Assembly: GCA_037013495.1 (NCBI GenBank)
Contig: CM072805.1
Coordinates: 23,566,669-23,630,668, forward strand
From: Hippophae tibetana
Taxonomy: Eukaryota; Streptophyta; Magnoliopsida; Rosales; Elaeagnaceae
Length of the DNA: 64,000 nt
Direction of reading: 5' to 3'
The notes beneath the pieces were generated by a model, which worked only from the letters and a program-made list of their open reading frames with translations, was not told the origin of the DNA and made no database searches. Both the position numbers and the translations under genes were made by a program. How positions within the stretch are numbered: position 1 is the first letter of the stretch; each line of letters begins with the position of its first letter. This document shows positions 57,943-64,000 of this stretch, one piece after another.

Positions 57943-59348
57943 TGATGAGCGAAAACCGGCATCGCCGATTCTTGCCAATACTTTGGTTTTAATATTTATA
58001 AAACTCTCGCAAGTGCACGAATCATTTCATAGAAAATGATAAGTATACTCCCAAGGTCGATCTAAGGAAGGAATGTATGTGGTTTTTAATTTATTATTCA
58101 AACTTTTAAAAATAAATTAAATCCTAAACATCCTGTCACGATAGTTTGGTTTTTGTGTTCCTAATCTAATAACATAAAAATAAACATATATACAGATTAA
58201 TTAAATATAATCTAATAACATAAAAATAAACATAGATACACATTCAATAAATATTTATCTAAAAATAAATATAAATACAGATTCAATAAATATTTATGCA
58301 AATTTTATCATTTATATTAGTGGAGTATTTATGGATATAATAACTAAATTAATTATGCTTGCTCATATTATCTAGGTTATTAAAGATATAAATTGATATT
58401 TTATTGATTCTCTCTTTTTTATATAAATACCACCTTTGGTGGGGTTAGATATTCTTTGTTAACTAAACAAATCAATTAACACCTATGGGTGGGGTTGATA
58501 ACTAATTTGGTTAATTAAATTATTTCCTTTTTCTAAGAGATTGAAAATGAACCATTTAAATGCCACCTTTGGTGAGTTTAGACAGTTTAAACTTTATTCA
58601 AGGTGTCCAAATTAAACATAAGAATTTAATTATCCGAGTACTAACTTTCAAGTTTTAAAACCACTATTGAAAACATGTTGTCAATACATTTTCACATAAT
58701 AATTCTTATAAAAACTTTTGAAATAGAGTTTCACTCTAACTACCGGGCGATTGTACCAACAAATAAAAAAACACTACTCTAAATTAGACTGGATAACTAA
58801 ACCTTAAAATCTAATTTTCAGATTTAAGTTTGTAATGAAAAATAATATATTTCTCTCTAACATTCTTAATATAAAATCTTGAATAAAAATAAAATCAATT
58901 CATTTTAGAATTTTTTACCTATTTAATATTTCGCAAGCATAACAACGTTATTATTACATCATGATTATAAATAGCCAGCACAGTTTAAATTTAATCACAG
59001 ACAAATTAAATATAACATGTAAGAATAAAGCATAAAAAATAACTGTAAAGAAAATAAAATCCTTACAGAACTTCGACGCTATTCCCGTTGCTGGAAAACC
59101 TCCAAGCGGAATTTGCACTTCTATTTATTGAATCAAAAAGCTAATTAATTACAAAAACATTACAAGTTCCTCTAAAAAAGAGAAGAACTCTAAAACTAAG
59201 AGAATTGAACTGAAAACTAAGAAAGAAACTAAGAAAAGCTTAGAAACTAAGAAAGAAACTAAGAAAAACTCAAAAACTAAGAAATGAGAGAAAGAAAGAA
59301 GAGAGAAGTGTGTTTTGAAGGTGTGTTTTGAAGTGAAGGGAAGGGGGG

Positions 59349-59473
59349 TATTTATAGGTGAGGATGGAGAGAAAAAATGAGTAAAAAAATGTTAAAAAAA
59401 TGTAAAAACGCGTAATGGAAATGCTGAGGTCATTAATGACGTCATCATGACGTCATGGGGGAGGCTGCACGTG
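59349..59473 (-). promoter_or_regulatory. LTR core promoter with two TGACGTCA sites and a G-box
   Basis: On the minus strand, CACGTG (59468-59473) and two perfect TGACGTCA palindromes (59448-59455 and 59437-59444, 11 bp apart, so on the same helical face) precede CCTATAAATAC (59349-59359) by about 80-110 bp. TGACGTCA and CACGTG are classic plant bZIP binding cores (the second also bHLH). Confidence 0.65.
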
Positions 59474-59488
59474 AAAAATGGGGCAAAA

Positions 59489-59610
59489 GTCGCTGTGCGC
59501 AGCTCGGCGCGCGTGAACAGTAGCCGCGCGCTGAGGTGCGCGCGGATTGGAGGCCTGGCGCGCTGGGGCGCGCGGGCATGGGCGCGCGGCTGGGCAGCTG
59601 GGCGCGATTT
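59489..59610. promoter_or_regulatory. CpG-rich block upstream of the LTR promoter
   Basis: GCGCGC-type words recur about every 15-20 bp across roughly 120 bp, in an otherwise AT-rich LTR. Open frames across the block are by-products of composition and are not called. The block could be an enhancer or a strong target of DNA methylation. Confidence 0.6.
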
Positions 59611-59916
59611 TCTCTTTTTTGACATTTTTGACCTTTTTGACCCATTTTGTCCAATTTTTCCATGTTTGTTGACCTTTCCCCACTTATTTATTAATATATT
59701 TGTGATATATTGCTTCAAGTATTACTCTTTGAGTCTTTAAGGTGCGTTTTTAAGCCAAAATACCTGAAAAACAATAAAAATACCCGTGATTCCGAAAAAG
59801 ACAAATTTATATAAATATATGATAAAACATATAAATATATATATTTTTAATCAATTAATGTGCATAAAATCATGGTTATTTTAGTGCTTTTTGAGCACTC
59901 ATCACAACCCACAACC

Positions 59917-61814
59917 AGCTTCTTGCTAGTCCCTTAGCAAGAGAAGCGATAAAAACTAAAAATTAAACTATCCTAAATCACTTTCGTGGATGGAAACGGT
60001 TGCATTTAGCCTATGCAACAAGCCTTTAAACCCCTAGGTTGCCCTAGTGGACGAGTTTGAGTCTCGTGAGGGTTTTCAGTAATGATACCCACAAACATTG
60101 AACTAAATGTAGAAATCAAAAGAAACAATAAAAACAATCAAATAAAAAACTAAAATTACAACAAAATCAAAAATTAATTTAAGGATAAAAGGAAACAACA
60201 TATCACAAAAATGTCTCTTACTTTTTAATCTCTTTTAAGATCATAATTAAAATCTCAAGCATAAGTTATTTTAATCTCTTTAAACAATCATGATTTTATT
60301 ATAATAATTAGTCGAAAATCATTTTCATATTTCCTATCAAAAATGTATCAATTTAATTTTACCCAATTTCAGTGTCATGAATCAGAATTCGCTTCAACTC
60401 TATTCCTCACAAGTCAATACTCTCAAAACACTGAATCCTATGGGTTCAAACACTCATACTAATTTATATGCGAAAGAGTTGATGTATAGAAATGAACTAA
60501 TAGGTTCGCATATGTATAAAGAATAAAGGCTCAAAGTGTTATTTTAACATTGATCTCATAAAAGGAATCGAATGTATAAATTATAAAGATATCATATACA
60601 AAAATTATTTTCATGCATAAATCAAACTCATTAAGAAAGAATTTCAAGATATATGTTTTTTACAAATGAAGAAATTGCAATGACTTTTTAGGGAATTACT
60701 TCCTATATCTTTCTTTTGTAATTAGCCTGTACTCACAACTTTGTAGGGAATGTGGGTCATAATATGTAGATGATACTATATTTTTTTATCTCTCTATTTT
60801 TTTTTCTGAAGATATAATTTTTTTCAATATATGTATTTTTTTAGAGAGTCAACCCATGTACAGATTGTACATTTTTTTGGATTTTGGTGAGTGGTTAATT
60901 TTCTGGCTTTTCTGTTTGATCTTGGTTTAGGTAACCCCAGATATGTCTTTTTTTTGTTTTTGTAGCAGTCATGCATAAATGAGATATAAGCATATACTAT
61001 CCATTTCTACTCAAATCATTTAATCTAAGCAAAAATAATAATAAAAAATATATGATACTCTATTAAGATGAGAAAAAATTCATACATTCAATGCTAATAC
61101 CTATAGAGATCATCTAAACTTTTTGAATAAATAAGAAATGTGTTTGGAGAGAAAAAATATATATTTCACTCTGAATAAAAGAAATTAGGCTCAAATTATA
61201 TCTCACAAGGGTAGTCTCCACTAAAAACAATTTATAAACACCGATTTTGGGTTTAATATAATTTCCACATTTTATCAAGAAATACTAGTTATGACAAAAA
61301 CTAATTAATTATCAAAAATAATTACGAAATATTTCATGATATGTTTTCAAAAATTAATCTAACAGTACCAAAGACTTAACTATTTACTTAAATTTGACTT
61401 AAAGAAATGATAAATTTTTGTGAGAATTTTTTTTTTTATTAAGCATGGTAACTTTTCACCACCCCCAACCTAGAACTTACATTGTCCTCAATGTAACAAC
61501 TGCAAATTAAAGATAAAGAGAAAAGAGGAGAAAGATTACCTATTTCTTGAGAATGTGTAAGTAGTAATGAAGAAATGCAGGTGCATCCATCATATTCATC
61601 ATTAAAGTGTATACAGACAGATCGCTGTGGACTTCTAACATCTCAACAAATATTTTTAGTTTTAACAATTTTAAAAATTATTCACATATAATTAAACTAA
61701 AATAAACAATAAAATTAAGTAAATAAAACATATAACAAAAAATTACCTAAAATGATGGGTTGCCTCCCATCCAGCGCTTAGTTTAACGTCTTAGCAAGAC
61801 GTATCTTTTTGGTG
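59917..61814. other. Gene-less internal region between Athila pol and the 3' LTR
   Basis: Athila elements often carry an env-like frame here; none is visible. The minus strand shows TTGAGGACAATGTAAGTTCT followed by AGGTTGGGGGTGGTG (about 61459-61494), a second purine-rich tract of the kind seen upstream of the LTR in related elements. The rest is AT-rich, with T-runs near 60780-60960. Confidence 0.55.
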
Positions 61815-62705
61815 CTAAGGGTTACTCATCCAAATGCAATCCATTTCAGCAATGTTGTTTGGTTCTTCTAAATAAGGCTTGCCACGATGGCCATTGACTT
61901 TGAACGTTTTTTGTGTCTTGGAGTCCAATAGTTCTACTACTCCATGTTCAAATACCTGAACTATTTTGAATGGTCCATCCCATCTTGATCTCAGCTTTCC
62001 TGGAAACAATCTCAAACGAGAGTTAAATAAAAGAACTTTCATTCCAGGGTGAAGAGTCTTAGGAACTAGCCTCTTGTCATGATAGTGCTTAGTACGCTCT
62101 TTGTATAATTTGGCATTCTCATAGGCTTCATTCCTGATTTCTTCCAACTCATGAAGCTGGAGTAATCGTTTTTCACCTGCTTTATCTAAATCCATGTTTA
62201 ACTCTTTAATTGCCCAGTAAGCCTTGTGTTCAAGTTCAACTGGAAGGTGGCACGCTTTCCCAAAGATTAACCGGTAAGGGCTCATCCCAATAGGTGTTTT
62301 GTAAGCGGTGCGGTATGCCCATAAGGCATCATTTAACTTAATTGCCCAATCCTTCCTTGAAGGACGCACAATGCGTTCCAATATTCCCTTAATTTGCCTA
62401 TTACTTACTTCCACTAAACCGGAAGTTTGAGGGTGATATGGAGTAGCTACTTTATGTGTGATGTTGTACTTGTTTAGTACTCCATCAAAGAGTTTGTTAC
62501 AAAAATGGCTACCTCCATCACTTATTATAGCTCTAGGCGTTCCGAACCTACTAAATATTAAATCTTTCAAGAATTTCACAACAACATTAGCATCATTGGT
62601 TTTGGTGGGGATAGCTTCTACCCACTTGGATACATAATCCACAGCAACCAAAATGTATTGAAAACCATTAGATGGGGGAAAAGGACCCATAAAGTCAATC
62701 CCTCA
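61815..62705 (-). pseudogene. Athila integrase core and C-terminal domain
   Basis: Downstream of an in-frame TGA (62703-62705), the frame continues unbroken for 291 residues from Met at 62690. It shows the D,D-35-E core: [13 protein letters not shown] (first Asp), IISDGGSHF (second Asp) and [13 protein letters not shown] (Glu). [20 protein letters not shown] and [17 protein letters not shown] follow, then [19 protein letters not shown], the C-terminal DNA-binding part. Integrase inserts the cDNA into the genome. The residues GIDF between stop and Met continue the alignment in the same frame, so the stop replaces the expected tryptophan in FDVWGIDF. Confidence 0.9.
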
Positions 62706-64000
62706 TACATCAAAGCGTTCAACAACTAAATTAGATGTCAAAGGCATTTCATCTCTTTTGCTTATGTTTCCTGTTCTTTGACATCTATCACATTGTGCAC
62801 AAAACATATGAGCATCTTTAAAAAGAGTGGGCCAAAAGAATCCAGACGGTAATACCTTACGGGCTGTCTTTTCACCACCAAAATGACCCCCACAATGAAG
62901 TTCATGACAAAAAGTTAGAATGCTCTTATGTTCTTCTTCAGGTACACATCTCCGGATGACTTGATCTTGACCAATCTTGTATAAATAAGGGTCATCCCAG
63001 AAATAGTCCTTAATAGTTTTAAAAAACCTTTTCTTGTCCTGATATGAAGTGTTAGGTCGCAAAACACCAGTGGCAAGATAGTTTACAATATCAGCATACC
63101 ATGGGTTCGGACCTATGAAAAATAACTGTTCATCAGGAAAGGTTTCAACTATATCTTCATTACTCTCATCTTTAAGAGAATTGAAGTCAGAAATCAACCT
63201 AGACAAATGGTCAGCTACTAAGTTTTCACTGCCTTTCTTATCCTTGATTTCTAGGTCAAATTCTTGTAAGAGTAAGACCCACCTGATTAATCTTGGCTTG
63301 GAATTTGGTTTACTTAATAGGTATCTTAAAGCAGCATGATCAGAATGCACAATCACTTTAGATCCTACTAAATAAGACCGAAATTTGTCTAAAGAGAATA
63401 CTATAGCCAAGAATTCCTTTTCAGTGGTGGTATAATTCATTTGGGCATCATTGAGTGTTTTGCTAGCATAGTAGATGACATGCAAACGCTTATCCACTCT
63501 TTGTCCCAGGACTGCTCCTATAGTATAATCAGAAGTGTCACACATTATTTCAAAAGGTAAAGACCAGTTTGGTGCCATAATAACAGGGGTAGATGTTAGT
63601 TTATCTTTCAAGGTATTAAAGGAAATAAGACAGTCATTGTTGAAATCAAAATAAGCATCTTTGGATAGCAAGTTACATAAGGGACGACTTATTTTAGAGA
63701 AATCTTTAATAAATCGTCTGTAAAATCCTGCATGTCGTAAGAAGCTTCTTATTCCCTTCACAGATGTAGGGTGAGGTAGTTTGGATATCAATTCAACTTT
63801 TGCCTTATCAACTTCAATACCCTTGTTTGAAATTATATGTCCTAAAACTATCCCTTGTTGAACCATAAAATGACTTTTCTCCCAACTAAGGGTGAGATTG
63901 CATTCAATGCATCTTTCTAAAACCAAAGTCAATTTATGTAAGCAATCATCAAATGAGTTCCCAAAGACAGAGAAATCGTCCATGAAAATCTCAATGAATT
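62703..64000 (-). pseudogene. Athila pol: reverse transcriptase end, RNase H, integrase zinc finger (partial)
   Basis: The window edge cuts RT just upstream of its catalytic FMDD (about 63973-63985). RT continues with [20 protein letters not shown] and [19 protein letters not shown]. RNase H of the gypsy type follows: [38 protein letters not shown] and [10 protein letters not shown]. Then comes the integrase HHCC finger, [10 protein letters not shown] with [11 protein letters not shown]. The frame is open for 426 codons to the TGA at 62703-62705, where relatives have Trp. Apart from this one stop the polyprotein is intact in the window, which points to a recent insertion. Confidence 0.93.

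Larger units (their letters stand above)
57943..59904 (-). repeat. 3' LTR of the Athila-type element
   Basis: The minus strand starts TGATGAGTGCTC at 59904 and ends GGTTTTCGCTCATCA at 57943. It contains a TATA box, paired bZIP sites and a CpG-rich block in its first third (U3), and AACTAAGAAAG repeats at 59213-59285 after the TATA box. The 5' LTR is outside the window. Confidence 0.88.
57943..64000 (-). mobile_element. Athila-type Ty3/gypsy retrotransposon, 3' part
   Basis: Read on the minus strand: pol (RT, RNase H, integrase) from the window edge down to 61815, about 1.9 kb without a gene, a purine tract (59905-59916, GGTTGTGGGTTG), then a 1.96-kb LTR with TGATGA...TCATCA ends. Integrase after RNase H is the Ty3/gypsy order. 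The wording ([27 protein letters not shown]) fits the Athila lineage. The flank at 57938-57942 is ATGCA; the partner duplication is beyond the window. It interrupts a SIRE fragment and is the least decayed retroelement here, so it is probably the youngest. Confidence 0.9.

Noticed and set aside
59392-59740. Four overlapping open frames rich in Arg, Ala and Pro
   Set aside because: They result from the CpG-rich block in the Athila LTR promoter; there is no conserved domain, and the position is regulatory.
59905-61814. Env-like gene of the Athila element
   Set aside because: No open frame of useful length and no signal or membrane segment were seen.

Overview
The window is nuclear DNA from a seed plant, most likely a eudicot. 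It is AT-rich and dominated by nested transposable elements. It also holds one spliced plant MYB gene, plastid and mitochondrial gene relics, and Tork-, SIRE-, Athila-, CACTA- and hAT-type elements typical of plants. The species cannot be named from the sequence. I judged all homologies by eye from translated motifs; I ran no database search.

Layout. 1-1816: 3' end of a decayed Ty1/copia element with its 3' LTR. 2547-6085: a non-autonomous copia element on the minus strand. It keeps a gag, but its pol is replaced by pieces of three unrelated host genes (a GYF/EXA1-like protein, a trihelix transcription factor and an RBP45/47-type RRM). 6245-25415: an old SIRE-like copia element, split by a 7.6-kb CACTA transposon (7055-14664; TNP2, a TNPA-like protein and a Ulp1 protease, all decayed). 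Near its 3' end it is interrupted again by about 4.5 kb of organelle-derived DNA. That insert holds plastid psbD-psbC and mitochondrial rps3-rpl16 pseudogenes and is flanked by a direct duplication of about 0.28 kb. 26063-29914: a hAT element on the plus strand. 30739-32018: the only convincing intact host gene, a three-exon single-repeat MYB of the SHAQKYF class. 33330-37378: a second hAT element, on the minus strand.

37387-42450 is AT-rich, with no gene I can support and a block of degenerate TAACATGTTA repeats. 42709-44340 is a copia gag/protease fragment. A second copia element (44466-51470) follows it, with both LTRs and a perfect GTAAC target duplication. That element was itself hit by an LTR-like insertion (about 46150-47585) and by a 970-bp non-autonomous CACTA element (48943-49912, perfect TGA duplication). 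51476-55970 is AT-rich and includes a TA microsatellite and a possible solo LTR. 56084-57942 is a second SIRE fragment next to a CACTA remnant. 57943-64000 is the 3' part of a young Athila-type Ty3/gypsy element on the minus strand, with a 1.96-kb LTR and a pol interrupted by a single stop codon; it runs off the window.

How the pieces relate. The larger CACTA once encoded the enzymes for its family, and the 970-bp element and the 55975-56083 remnant share its ends. The two hAT elements share a transposase type and bracket the MYB gene. The most unusual items are the retroelement carrying three host gene fragments (including an in-frame trihelix-RRM chimera), the compound plastid/mitochondrial insert with its long flanking duplication, and the bZIP-motif and CpG-rich promoter of the Athila LTR.
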